Positions 1 through 8,590 of a stretch of 54,570 nucleotides of DNA are shown piece after piece. The notes beneath the pieces are model-generated. The model worked only from the letters and a program-made list of their open reading frames with translations. It made no database searches and was not told the DNA's origin. The translations under genes were made by a program, and so were the position numbers. Every line of letters starts with the position of its first letter. Position 1 is the stretch's first letter. Source of the stretch: Cytobacillus firmus (GTDB taxonomy: Bacteria > Bacillota > Bacilli > Bacillales > Cytobacillaceae); the NCBI RefSeq assembly GCF_023715565.1, contig NZ_JAMBOJ010000032.1, positions 1 through 54,570 of the forward strand, given 5' to 3'.

Positions 1-2
1 GA

Positions 3-65
3 GCTGTCTTGATGGATTATGCAGAGGAAGTTAGAAAAAGAATCATTAAAGAAAAGAACCAGTAG
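3..65 (+). CDS. C-terminal 20 residues of an unidentified protein (left edge)
   Basis: An open frame enters from the left edge and stops at TAG 63-65. The visible peptide is 20 residues, charged and helix-like (AVLMDYAEEVRKRI then IKEKNQ). I do not recognise the family. The palindrome at 82-123 follows 17 bp after the stop, as expected for a gene end. The reading frame is inferred only because it is the one that stays open to the edge, so the call is tentative. Confidence 0.4.
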   Translation, partial: AVLMDYAEEVRKRIIKEKNQ

Positions 66-81
66 AATCTGCGGAGCGAAA

Positions 82-123
82 TTTTTGAAGTAGTGGAAGG
101 GGCCCCTTCCACTACTTCAAAAA
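82..123. repeat. 42-bp perfect palindrome after the first gene
   Basis: The two 21-nt arms (82-102 and 103-123) are exact reverse complements with no loop: TTTTTGAAGTAGTGGAAGGGG followed by its complement. As RNA it would fold into a long hairpin, with the central bases forming the loop. The T-rich outer ends could serve as a bidirectional terminator, but no extra U tract follows on the plus strand (it continues CATAGAG). Its position just behind a stop codon suggests transcription termination. Confidence 0.6.
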
Positions 124-187
124 CATAGAGCTAAATAACTTGTTTTTCCTAGGAATGAATTTACACAAAATAGTGGACTTGACTAAA

Positions 188-455
188 ATGTTTGGTTTAA
201 GTCAGAAGTTGGCTCCGGTTCTGACACAGGAAGGTGAAAATGTCAGGTTTAAGTCAGAAGTTGGCTCCGGTTCTGACACAGGAAGGTGAAAATGTTTGGT
301 TTAAGTCAGAAGTTGGCTCCGGTTCTGACACAATAGGATGACAGTGTCTGGTTTGAGTCAGAAGTTGGCTCGAGTTCCGCCACAGGAAGGTGAAAGGTCT
401 GGTTTGAGTCAGAAGTTGGCCCAGGTTCCGCCACAGGAAGTTGAAACTGTCGGAT
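188..455. repeat. Tandem array of five 52-bp units with a dyad core
   Basis: The motif GGTTTAAGTCAGAAGTTGGC begins near 194, 246, 298, 350 and 401, giving spacings of 52, 52, 52 and 51 bp. A degenerate sixth start lies near 451. Units 1-3 contain the inverted repeat GTCAGAA-N11-TTCTGAC; units 4-5 have lost the right arm (TTCCGCC). Apparent open frames here run through the repeat and have no ribosome binding site, so I treat them as non-coding. A related but diverged array in the opposite orientation lies at 42218-42340. Confidence 0.85.
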
Positions 456-606
456 TTGTGTCTGTCTTAAGTAAGAGCAGCAGCAAACAAAAAAGGGAAA
501 CCGACGAAACTGCCAAATATGAACAGTAAATGCGACTCCAGCTTTTATCAACTGGCCCTTTAGGGTCATAATTATATTATAATGAAGAAAAAAGGGGGTT
601 ACTTAT

Positions 607-1173
607 ATGACAAAGGGAAATAAGGAGCTATCACCTGAGCAGCAGGATGAATTGCTTCAAACATTGAAAGCGCGTTTTGAAAAGAATATGCATAGGCATG
701 AAGGGCTGGAATGGGCGGATGTACAAGCCAGGCTTGAGGCTAATCCTGAGAAAGTATGGTCGCTGAATGAAATGGAAGAAACAGCCGGGGAACCGGATGT
801 TGCCGGGTATGATGAAAAGACCGGCGAATACATATTTTATGATTGTGCAGCGGAAAGTCCTAAGGGCCGCAGAAGTTTTTGCTACGATCGAGAAGCCCTG
901 GAGGCAAGGAAAAAACATAAGCCGGAAAACAGCGTGATGGATATGGCTGCTGCCATGGGCGTGGAGCTTTTAACGGAAGAGAAATACCGAGAGCTTCAGG
1001 AGCTTGAAGCTTTTGATAAGAAAACATCGAGCTGGGTACAGACACCTGCTCATATCAGAAAACTTGGCGGGGCTCTCTTCTGTGACCGCCGTTACGACAC
1101 GGTCTTTGTGTATCACAATGGAGCTGATTCCTACTATGCTGCCAGGGGGTTCCGCGGTTTGCTGAGAGTTTAG
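607..1173 (+). CDS. DUF4256 domain-containing protein
   Basis: This 188-residue soluble protein matches my memory of the DUF4256 family: a charged N-terminal helical segment (LSPEQQDELLQTLKARFEKN), a central DEKTGEYIFYDCAAESPKGR segment, and a C-terminal block with CDRRYDTVFVYHNGADSYY. It covers the usual full length of the family. The start has a good site (AAGGGGG, about 8 nt upstream). No biochemical function is known to me. It stands alone, with the repeat array upstream and a 200-bp gap downstream that shows no clear terminator. Confidence 0.85.
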   Translation: MTKGNKELSPEQQDELLQTLKARFEKNMHRHEGLEWADVQARLEANPEKVWSLNEMEETAGEPDVAGYDEKTGEYIFYDCAAESPKGRRSFCYDREALEARKKHKPENSVMDMAAAMGVELLTEEKYRELQELEAFDKKTSSWVQTPAHIRKLGGALFCDRRYDTVFVYHNGADSYYAARGFRGLLRV

Positions 1174-1376
1174 GTTCAGAGAAACTCGAACTGCCTGCAG
1201 TGAGAAGGGTTTTCATAAACATAATTTAAAAGGAATACAGCAGGCGCGTTTGTAAAGGAACGCGTCTCTTTGTGTTTACAAAAAAATGGCTTGTGATTGA
1301 TAGTTACCAGTAAAGAGGGGTATAGGAATTCAAAACCTCTTTCGTAACGGCTGGAGGGTATCTTTGGAGGAACATA

Positions 1377-1868
1377 ATGTCTGCTGAAACGAACCCAAAC
1401 CGTTCTGCCTTTTTGGCACGCAATATTTGGTCTGGTGTACTCTTTGGAATCGGGCTTGCCGCCTTTATGGATGAGACCATATTTCATCAGCTGCTGCGCT
1501 GGCATCATTTTTATGACAAATCCACAACTGATATTGGATTGATCTCTGACGGGCTGTTTCATGCTTTCAGCTGGTTTGCAACCATTGGAGGTTTATTTCT
1601 TTTTGCTGATCTGCGCAGGAAGAAGGCACTGTGCCTGATGAGGTGGTGGGGAGGAATGCTTCTTGGTGCTGGAGGATTTCAATTATACGATGGAACCATT
1701 CAGCATAAATTAATGCAGATTCACCAGATTCGTTATGTCGAGAATGTGTTCCTTTACGATCTGGTATGGAATATCATAGCGCTGTTTATGATTATTGTCG
1801 GCGGTGCCCTTATTATACGTGCAGGAAGAAAACAGCGGGAAAGGGCTGTCTCCCATGACCCATCTTAA
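1377..1868 (+). CDS. DUF2243 family membrane protein
   Basis: The product is 163 residues with four likely membrane helices (about residues 15-35, 52-77, 88-106 and 124-148). The FMDETIFHQLLRWHHFYD stretch after the first helix carries the conserved Asp/His residues of DUF2243 proteins. The ribosome site GGAGG lies about 6 nt before the ATG. The last 14 bases overlap the downstream ctaG-like gene, so the two are probably translationally coupled. DUF2243 and CtaG-type proteins are often neighbours, which suggests a shared role in haem-copper oxidase or copper handling (inference). Confidence 0.85.
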   Translation: MSAETNPNRSAFLARNIWSGVLFGIGLAAFMDETIFHQLLRWHHFYDKSTTDIGLISDGLFHAFSWFATIGGLFLFADLRRKKALCLMRWWGGMLLGAGGFQLYDGTIQHKLMQIHQIRYVENVFLYDLVWNIIALFMIIVGGALIIRAGRKQRERAVSHDPS

Positions 1869-2664
1869 TCAAAGTGATGCATCTTTTGCCGCTGAGATCT
1901 TTCCCCAACTAGTCCTGGCTATCCCATTTGTTTTCGTGTTGGTTCTGTACGGGATAGCAGCTATGGCTTCGGGCAGGAAACATACGCAATGGCCGGTATA
2001 CCGAACGGTTTGCTGGGTGCTGGGAGTTCTCCTGGCTATTCTATCAGTTGCGGGTCCTCTCGCAGACCGTGCCCATTCTGATTTCTCAGCTCATATGATT
2101 AGTCACCTGTTTTTAGGGATGCTTGCGCCTTTGCTCATGGCCCTTGGATATCCCGTGACTCTCATGCTTCGGTCATTAAGTGTCCCCTTAGCCAGAAGGG
2201 TTTCAAAAGTGCTCAGAAGCAGAATTTCTCAAATACTTACCAATCCCATCTTCGCATCCTTCCTTAATATAGGCGGTCTTTGGTTAGTGTACACTACAGA
2301 TCTTTACTCACTTATGCATGAGAGTATTCTCTTGCACTTGATCGTGCATTTCCATGTTTTCCTTGCAGGCTATCTTTTTACTGTTTCAATAGTTTACTTC
2401 GATCCGATCCCGCATCGGATACCTTTTATATCCCGTGCCATCGTATTAGTGGCTGCTCTTGCAGGACATGGGATTCTGTCAAAGTATATTTATGCTAATC
2501 CACCCGCCGGGGTGCCAGCAGCACAAGCAGAATTGGGCAGCATGATCATGTATTATGGCGGGGACGCAGTGGATATTCTGCTTATATTTCTTTTTTGTCT
2601 GCAATGGTACAGAAGCGGAGTCAATTGGAAGTGGCAGGAGCTGAAACACAGGAACCATGCTTAA
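1855..2664 (+). CDS. ctaG: CtaG/caa3-type cytochrome c oxidase assembly protein
   Basis: A 269-residue polytopic membrane protein with about seven helices and the family signature of conserved histidines in or near membranes: AHMISHLFLGMLAPLL early, then LHLIVHFHVFLAGYLFT, then PIPHR. The family supports assembly or activity of caa3-type haem-copper oxidases. I chose ATG 1855 because AAAGGG lies upstream and the overlap with the DUF2243 gene is then 14 bp. An in-frame upstream start at 1795 would bury 60 bases in the preceding gene and is less likely. Confidence 0.85.
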   Translation: MTHLNQSDASFAAEIFPQLVLAIPFVFVLVLYGIAAMASGRKHTQWPVYRTVCWVLGVLLAILSVAGPLADRAHSDFSAHMISHLFLGMLAPLLMALGYPVTLMLRSLSVPLARRVSKVLRSRISQILTNPIFASFLNIGGLWLVYTTDLYSLMHESILLHLIVHFHVFLAGYLFTVSIVYFDPIPHRIPFISRAIVLVAALAGHGILSKYIYANPPAGVPAAQAELGSMIMYYGGDAVDILLIFLFCLQWYRSGVNWKWQELKHRNHA

Positions 2665-2809
2665 GAATTGATGGAAATAACCTCCACTCAGGAGTTGGCT
2701 GGGAGCAAGGACTTTTTTCCAAATAGAAAAGATTATATTCGCCAGTGTCTCTATAAGTAGTTATAATTAATTATTACTAGATATAACTATTTATAGAAGG
2801 AGATACATA

Positions 2810-3601
2810 ATGAAAAAGAAATCCCTGCTATTTTTTTCATCAATGGTCCTTTTTTTATTAATGGCTGGATGTCAGTCTGAAAATACAGAAGCAGAGAAGC
2901 AGAATGCAGCCGGAGAGAGTGTGGAATTGACTATTTCTGCAGCAGCAAGCCTGCAGGATGCTTTAATGGAAATCGAAACAAGGTTTGAAAAAGAATATCC
3001 GAATGTGCTGATCAACTTTAACTTTGGAGCTTCAGGCTCTCTTCAGCAGCAAATCTCCCAGGGAGCCCCCGTTGATTTATTCATTTCAGCAGCAGAGGAT
3101 AAATTTGATAAACTGGTAAATGACGGACTGATTGAAGAGAAGGATGGAATGGACCTGGTCGGTAATGAACTAGTTCTAGTTGTGCCAAAAGGTTCAAAGA
3201 TCAAATCGTTTCTTGATCTCACTCAGGCAGATAAGTTGTCCATCGGCACTCCGGAATCGGTTCCTGCCGGGAAATATGCAAAGGAATTATTAGAGAAAAT
3301 GGATATCTGGAACAAGGTAGAAGAAAAAGTGGTACCTGCCAAAGATGTCCGCCAGGTCCTTACATATGTAGAGACTAATAATGTGGATGCCGGAATTGTT
3401 TATAAAACGGATGCGTTAATATCTGAAAAGATTGATATGGTGGACACGGCAGATGAGAGCACCCATAACCCTATCATTTATCCTTTGGGTATGATTAAAG
3501 GTACAAGTTATCCAGATGAAGCTAAGCTGTTTTATGCTTATCTTCAAAATGAAGTATCTATGGATATTTTCGAAGAGTATGGATTTAAAGGATTGAAATA
3601 A
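2810..3601 (+). CDS. modA: Molybdate ABC transporter substrate-binding lipoprotein
   Basis: The 263-residue protein has a lipoprotein signal ending LMAGC (Cys21), then a type II periplasmic-binding fold with the ModA hallmarks SAAASLQDAL, NFGASGSLQQQI and APVDLFISAA. These loops bind the oxyanion. It would sit on the outer membrane leaflet and deliver molybdate or tungstate to ModB. The site AGAAGGAG precedes the ATG. It is followed 3 nt later by modB. No Moco riboswitch is visible in the 145-bp upstream gap, which is AT-rich and contains TATAACT-like -10 sequence. Confidence 0.93.
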   Translation: MKKKSLLFFSSMVLFLLMAGCQSENTEAEKQNAAGESVELTISAAASLQDALMEIETRFEKEYPNVLINFNFGASGSLQQQISQGAPVDLFISAAEDKFDKLVNDGLIEEKDGMDLVGNELVLVVPKGSKIKSFLDLTQADKLSIGTPESVPAGKYAKELLEKMDIWNKVEEKVVPAKDVRQVLTYVETNNVDAGIVYKTDALISEKIDMVDTADESTHNPIIYPLGMIKGTSYPDEAKLFYAYLQNEVSMDIFEEYGFKGLK

Positions 3602-3604
3602 TTT

Positions 3605-4261
3605 ATGTCTACTGATTTTTGGTCACCAGTCCTATTATCTGCCGAAATTGCTTCTGTTTCAGGAATATTAGCTGTTATTTTGGGCGTTATCACAGGTAAG
3701 ATGATGGCAAATAAAAGATTTAAAGGGAAAGCCCTTGCGGATACCGCTTTACTGTTGCCATTAGTTTTACCGCCATCTGTTGTAGGTTTTTTACTGATTG
3801 TCATTTTTGGAAGAAACAGTTTTGCAGGCCAATTTATTGAGTTTATTTTTAAACAGCCAGTTATGTTTACCTGGTGGGCTGCTGTTATTGCTTCGACGGT
3901 TGTCGCATTTCCTCTTATGTATCAGTCTGCAAAGACAGGCTTTGAAGCGATTGATTGTGACATTGAAAATGCGGCCCGGGTAGATGGAGCGAATGACATT
4001 CAATTATTTATGAGTATCACGATTCCTCTTTCATACAAGGCCATTATTTCAGGCGGCATACTGAGCTTTGCCAGAGCATTGGGAGAGTTCGGAGCTACTT
4101 TAATGTTTGCCGGTAATATTCCGGGAAAAACACAAACGATTCCAACCGCTATTTATGTAGCCATTGACTCAGGCAATATGGAGATGGCCTGGTTATGGGT
4201 TGCATGTATGATTGGAATATCATTTTTCATGCTAGTTTTTGTTCAGCTGATTAAAACATAA
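3605..4261 (+). CDS. modB: Molybdate ABC transporter permease
   Basis: The 218-residue inner-membrane permease has five predicted helices and the EAA loop, with DGA and IPLS at its core (ENAARVDGAND then ITIPLS, about residues 125-145), which docks the ATPase. The ARALGEFGATLMFAGNIPG motif is typical of ModB. It starts 3 nt after modA with a weak site (AAAGGATTG), consistent with coupling. No ModC ATPase follows: a terminator comes directly after the stop, so the ATPase must be encoded elsewhere or shared. Confidence 0.93.
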   Translation: MSTDFWSPVLLSAEIASVSGILAVILGVITGKMMANKRFKGKALADTALLLPLVLPPSVVGFLLIVIFGRNSFAGQFIEFIFKQPVMFTWWAAVIASTVVAFPLMYQSAKTGFEAIDCDIENAARVDGANDIQLFMSITIPLSYKAIISGGILSFARALGEFGATLMFAGNIPGKTQTIPTAIYVAIDSGNMEMAWLWVACMIGISFFMLVFVQLIKT

Positions 4262-4296
4262 GGAGACATCCTTTTTCGGGATGTCTTCTTATTTTT
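4262..4296 (+). terminator. Rho-independent terminator after modB
   Basis: GACATCC (4265-4271) pairs with GGATGTC (4279-4285) around a T-rich loop, followed by TTCTTATTTTT. It closes the modAB operon immediately behind the stop codon. Confidence 0.75.
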
Positions 4297-4330
4297 CAGG
4301 CTTTTAATTCGTACATAAGCAGGTGGCAGA

Positions 4331-4358
4331 TAAAAAAAGAGCCGCCAAAAGCGGCAGC
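4331..4358 (-). terminator. Terminator of the minus-strand ABC exporter
   Basis: Read on the minus strand, GCCGC-TTTT-GGCGGC forms a stem followed by TCTTTTTTTATC. It lies about 40 bp behind the stop of the permease gene at 4397. Confidence 0.8.
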
Positions 4359-4396
4359 TTAAAAGTTGATCCAGTACTCCTGAATTCTCAAGGGAA

Positions 4397-6043
4397 TCAC
4401 CCTTTGCTTATCTTCTCCCATGTTACATTGAAAGCCAGACTCCAACTAGTTACGAGGCATATGCTACATATTCCCAAATAGAGATATATTCCATAAGGCA
4501 AGAAAGTGCTTATGAAGTGCAGGCCTGCAAGTAATGCTACAAAAAGCATCAATCCAATTATAATGGCAGTATTGCCGTTTTGATTGTAATCATCAAACGA
4601 TTCCGAAAAGGGCAGGGCTTTCTTTAATACGATAAAACAAATGACTGCGTATAGACAGGCGCTGATAAATACGGCGATAAGGTCCGGCAGAATTCCTGAC
4701 CCGTAGATAAAAAGGAATAGTGCACTTAGAATAAAGTAGACCGGCAGATATAATTTGAAAATAAATGCCTTAATGGTACCGCTGAACAGCGGCTTTAACG
4801 ATTTGAGAGGGGCAACCCGGTAAATAAAGGCCCCCTTATATTTTCCTGAATACTTTAAAAGGATCATGATAGACGGAATTATGATCAAGCTAAAGTAAAT
4901 CGATAGATAGGACTTGCTGTCCGATAGCTGTGCAAAATCTTCACGGAGAGTATTTATGATTAAAATAAACGGAATCACGATGGAAAAACCAAGTGACGGA
5001 TAGGCCTTCAGTTTAAAGTCCCGTTCATTTTTCATCATGCTCCCGGCAAAGCGGAAAAAGGCTCTCTCCTCCGGGGAGCGGCAAATGATGTTAAGAAGTA
5101 GTTGCCCTGCTTTACTCCGCTTCATTTCTTTGGCTTTCCCGTGATAAGTAAGCTTTTGCAGGCTTTGCTCGAAGGTGCCGGTAAATTTCATATAAATCCA
5201 GATGGACAGGATCGGAATTAGAAGCGATAATGCTGAAAAAAGGAGATAAACCGGCTCGAAGGACCCATTCAATACCATTTCCATATTTGCGCCATACCAC
5301 ATTGGGAAAATAAATATCTGCCACCAACTAGGCAAGAAAGAGACCGTTAAGTCAATAAACTCAAATGACCGTATAAGCAGTTGATACCCAACCATGATCA
5401 TCAGGGAAAGCCCGATTTGAACATAGTTGATGAGATCTTTTAATTTTTCCCCATCAAAGAACCGTAGTATTGATAAATAGATCAATGCGGTTAAACCAAC
5501 AACCAATAAATTAATCAGAATGATATTTATGACAGCAAGAAGGAAAAATAAGAGCCCATTTTTGAATAGTCCTACTATCAAAGGGATACCCGTAAGCGCA
5601 ATGGTAAGGAAAGAAAGATAAATCGTAACATGCACCATCTTTGCCGTGCTGATTGTTTTTCGGCTGACTGGCTTTGGAAACAGGATGTTTCGATCCCGGA
5701 CATCCAATAATACCGAAGAGAAATCGGAAATCATGGAGGTCATAACGAAAAAGGTGAAAATCCCGTAATAAAGGCTCATCTGGAATAGGTAATTGTCTCC
5801 CATAAGCACAAATGGAATTAAGAACAAGCTGAACAATACGTAAATCCATAAAGATTTTATGTACTGATTATTCTTTTCTTTGTTTTCTTTTTTTGCATTC
5901 TGCGAGAAAATGGTGGGCACGCGCCGTCCATCCATTGTCAGCTTTACCTGCAGGATTTTCCTCATAATCTTGTAATCTATGCCAAAGCTCTTAAAAACCC
6001 GTTCAAAAGGATCCAATAGTTTAAGAGTGCGAGAGTCCTGCAT
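4397..6043 (-). CDS. ABC-2 type exporter permease
   Basis: A 548-residue membrane protein with about 12 helices in two clusters separated by a cytoplasmic region (about residues 290-350). The N-terminal 70 residues are cytoplasmic (LLDPFERVFKSFG). It starts 2 nt after the stop of the upstream ATPase gene with GGGAG as ribosome site, so the two form one exporter. Length and layout resemble the large permeases paired with CcmA/NatA-type ATPases in Bacillus (such as YthQ), but the substrate is not evident. Confidence 0.82.
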   Translation of the reverse strand: MQDSRTLKLLDPFERVFKSFGIDYKIMRKILQVKLTMDGRRVPTIFSQNAKKENKEKNNQYIKSLWIYVLFSLFLIPFVLMGDNYLFQMSLYYGIFTFFVMTSMISDFSSVLLDVRDRNILFPKPVSRKTISTAKMVHVTIYLSFLTIALTGIPLIVGLFKNGLLFFLLAVINIILINLLVVGLTALIYLSILRFFDGEKLKDLINYVQIGLSLMIMVGYQLLIRSFEFIDLTVSFLPSWWQIFIFPMWYGANMEMVLNGSFEPVYLLFSALSLLIPILSIWIYMKFTGTFEQSLQKLTYHGKAKEMKRSKAGQLLLNIICRSPEERAFFRFAGSMMKNERDFKLKAYPSLGFSIVIPFILIINTLREDFAQLSDSKSYLSIYFSLIIIPSIMILLKYSGKYKGAFIYRVAPLKSLKPLFSGTIKAFIFKLYLPVYFILSALFLFIYGSGILPDLIAVFISACLYAVICFIVLKKALPFSESFDDYNQNGNTAIIIGLMLFVALLAGLHFISTFLPYGIYLYLGICSICLVTSWSLAFNVTWEKISKG

Positions 6044-6045
6044 CC

Positions 6046-6825
6046 CTACATCTCCCTTACAGCCGACACAAACCGGGCACCAAGTTCCTTATGTTCACTG
6101 AATCCCGTAAGCTGATTGAAGATCTGTTCGAGTGAACCTTGTGTATTTTGCTCCTTTAGCTCATCGAAGGTGCCGTCTGCTGCGATTCTTCCGTCATGCA
6201 GGAGAATAATGCGGCTGCTTATTTTTTCAACCACATCCATGATATGAGAGGAATAGAAGATCGTTTTCCCCTGTTCGGCAAGCTGTGCCATTATTTCTTT
6301 GAATATCATGACACTATTTGCATCCAGGCCATTGATGGGTTCATCGAAAAAGAGAAGTTCCGGATCATGCAGCAGGCTCGAGATAATGAGGAGCTTTTGG
6401 CGCATTCCTTTTGAATACGAAGCGATCCGTGAATGATAGACTTCCCCTATTCCAAAAAGCTCCATCAGGCTTTTTGCCTTATTGCTGGCAAGGCTGGAAT
6501 CAAGACCATATAACTCACCAACAAAGGTTAAGTATTCCTGGCCGGTCAAGTTATCATACACTTCAGCAATTTCCGGCACATATCCGATTCTTCTCTTATA
6601 CTCGATATCCCCATTCGAAATATCCCGGCCAAAGATGTTGACCTGGCCAGTATAGTCATCTTCAATGCCAAGCATGATCTTGACAGTGGTGCTTTTCCCA
6701 GCGCCGTTCGGGCCGATATATCCGATGATTTTTCCGCGTTTCACTCCAAAAGAGACACCGTTGAGTACTGACTTCGGACCATAGCTCTTTCTCAAATTAT
6801 TAATTTCTAATATAACGTTCTCCAT
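6046..6825 (-). CDS. ABC exporter ATP-binding protein
   Basis: The nucleotide-binding subunit (259 residues) has Walker A GPNGAGKSTT (about residue 40), Q-loop region, signature SYSKGMRQKLL, Walker B LLFFDEPINGLD and the H-switch SSHIMD. It powers the permease encoded 2 nt downstream. I chose ATG 6825, with GAGG 8 nt upstream; a GTG directly before it (6828) is the alternative. The atypical EPINGLD replaces the usual EPTNGLD. No transcriptional regulator is adjacent. Confidence 0.92.
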   Translation of the reverse strand: MENVILEINNLRKSYGPKSVLNGVSFGVKRGKIIGYIGPNGAGKSTTVKIMLGIEDDYTGQVNIFGRDISNGDIEYKRRIGYVPEIAEVYDNLTGQEYLTFVGELYGLDSSLASNKAKSLMELFGIGEVYHSRIASYSKGMRQKLLIISSLLHDPELLFFDEPINGLDANSVMIFKEIMAQLAEQGKTIFYSSHIMDVVEKISSRIILLHDGRIAADGTFDELKEQNTQGSLEQIFNQLTGFSEHKELGARFVSAVREM

Positions 6826-7000
6826 CACTTTAACCTCATTTCAAAAATATTCCATTAATTCCATTGTAACATTAGAACTACTGCTTGCTAAAGGGGATTT
6901 TGGTTTTGTCCTTCTGAATGAAATGGAATAATAAGGTTGTTAACAGGATGACTATTTAAGATAATTAATAGAGACTTTATTACAGATTAGGTGGCTAGAA

Positions 7001-7480
7001 ATGAAAATTTACGCAGTTAAGGATTTACCGGAAAATATAGTAATAGAATTCTTTAAGCAGCAATGGGGAAGTACGGAAATGGTAATCTCCAGCGGGATTT
7101 ATGACTGTAGTGCATTAGATGGGTATGCTGTTCAAAATGAAGAAGACAAAATTATTGGCCTGATTACATACATAATTAAAAATACAGAATGTGAAATTAT
7201 ATCTTTGGATAGTACGGAAGAAGGTAAGGGGATAGGTACAAGGTTAGTGCTGGAAGTTGAAAGTCTTGCTAAAAAGAAAAACTGCAGGGTGGTAAAACTT
7301 ATTACAACCAATGATAACTTATTAGCTTTGAAGTTTTATCAGAAACGAGGGTTTATCTTGTCTAAGATTATTCATAATGCGGTTGAGGAAGCAAGAAAGG
7401 TAAAACCTGAGATACCTTTAATTGGAAATGGCGGCATACCGATCAGAGATGAAATTGAATTGGTAAAGCTATTGAGCTAA
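7001..7480 (+). CDS. GNAT family N-acetyltransferase
   Basis: The product is 159 residues. The acetyl-CoA pyrophosphate-binding loop is GKGIGTRL (about residues 76-83), preceded by the beta strand CEIISLDS. The C-terminal half has the NDNLLALKFYQKRGF motif B typical of GNAT enzymes. AGGTGG lies about 7 nt before the ATG. The acyl acceptor cannot be told from the sequence. Its stop is followed at once by AAAGGGG, which looks like the ribosome site of the next, damaged gene. Confidence 0.88.
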   Translation: MKIYAVKDLPENIVIEFFKQQWGSTEMVISSGIYDCSALDGYAVQNEEDKIIGLITYIIKNTECEIISLDSTEEGKGIGTRLVLEVESLAKKKNCRVVKLITTNDNLLALKFYQKRGFILSKIIHNAVEEARKVKPEIPLIGNGGIPIRDEIELVKLLS

Positions 7481-7616
7481 AGGGGCGGATTATAATAGAA
7501 TGGCCATTGCCATCTTCTTCTAATGGACGAACCAGAACAAATCCTGAAGGGGAATTCTGCTGGTGTGATATTATCTTAAATGGTTTTTGTGGTAAGGAAA
7601 TTAATATTGAAAAAAT

Positions 7617-8066
7617 ATGGAACTTCCGGCAATGGGATTCGTTTTGACTTCTCTTTTAAAAGAGTCCCCTATGTTCAGTGGGAAAGTCGATGAACTGTGG
7701 TATCAGATGCTCATGTTTACCCGTGAGTATGATGAATTTTCAAAAGGATATTTGGGAGGCACTCTTCATCATAGCCCAAATCTAAGCCAGTTGCCTCAAC
7801 CTGATTTGCGAGAGTTTTTTGATTGGGTGTATGGTGAGCTCTTTTTCATAAGAGAGGAAAATATTTATCTATATAAGGGGTTTTACAGATTCCCTGTACC
7901 TCAAAATATTATTGATGATTTTAAAAATTTGCCGGAAAATGAACTAATCGATCTCTATTATAATTGCGATAGCCAATATATGAATACGGTGCTCTCTCTC
8001 ATTTCCGCCATGAAAAAAACAGCAAAGAAAGTAAAAGACTATGAAAAAGCATCATACAAGAAATGA
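7617..8066 (+). CDS. Hypothetical protein, probably missing its N-terminus through a frameshift
   Basis: I do not recognise this 149-residue soluble protein (FDWVYGELFFIREENIYLY is its most distinctive stretch). The ATG at 7617 has no ribosome site. In another frame an open stretch from 7492 (AAAGGGG, 6 nt, then ATA-ATA-GAA-TGG) encodes about 40 protein-like residues up to the A-run at 7610-7615. Adding one A there would join both parts into about 190 residues. The 3' end overlaps the next gene by ATGA, so they are coupled. Confidence 0.55.
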   Translation: MELPAMGFVLTSLLKESPMFSGKVDELWYQMLMFTREYDEFSKGYLGGTLHHSPNLSQLPQPDLREFFDWVYGELFFIREENIYLYKGFYRFPVPQNIIDDFKNLPENELIDLYYNCDSQYMNTVLSLISAMKKTAKKVKDYEKASYKK

Positions 8067-8308
8067 TGAGAAAAAGGAAAAATAAGCAAGACTATAACGC
8101 AATGCTGGTTCCTTTTTTATCTGTATCGTATTTTCATTATGATGATTTTGTCAGTTACATGAAAATCAGCAGCAAGGTTTCATCAAGCGGTACAAGCTGC
8201 GGTTCGGGCAGTTCCTGCAGTTCCTGCAGTTCCTGCTCATCCTCTGCAGCTCTTGCTCAAGCTGTGGCGGGGGAGGAGATTGAGCTGGAACGAGAAGCTG
8301 GCGAATGA
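8063..8308 (+). CDS. Small Cys/Ser-rich protein with frameshifted tail
   Basis: This 81-residue protein has a basic N-terminus, a hydrophobic middle (AMLVPFLSVSYFHYDDF) and a repetitive SSCSSCSS tail. The last part, reading SAALAQAVAG onwards, looks out of frame: reading one frame over from about 8243 gives CSSCSSCGGGGD and a TGA at 8281-8283, which is the ending seen in many Bacillus Cys/Gly-tailed proteins. One missing base in CCTCTGC explains it. It starts inside the stop of the preceding gene (ATGA overlap). Function unknown. Confidence 0.55.
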   Translation: MMRKRKNKQDYNAMLVPFLSVSYFHYDDFVSYMKISSKVSSSGTSCGSGSSCSSCSSCSSSAALAQAVAGEEIELEREAGE

Positions 8309-8590
8309 AGTGCTATCTGTTTAGATGAGGGCCATCTTTTGGTTTAATTGATTCTGTTGTTGAAAAAATACATGCAATGGATATATGGAAATAGCTCAAA
8401 TTACTGAAGTTGAAGGTCTTTAGCTTTTTCTCATAATGTTGGGTAATATTTACGCAGACAAAATAGAACGCATTATTGCAATATAATGGATGATAGAGGG
8501 ACGAACGTTGTGATTCTGTTTGCAACACTCGAATAATGTCTTTTCCTCCCGAATTCTTTTATATCAAAAGAAATTGGGGAGGATTTTTAA

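Noticed and set aside
188..455. CRISPR array
   Set aside because: The 52-bp units are repeated throughout with no unique spacers and no cas genes lie in the window.
1795..1854. Upstream start for ctaG
   Set aside because: It would add 20 residues read from inside the DUF2243 gene without a ribosome site; ATG 1855 gives the usual coupled overlap.
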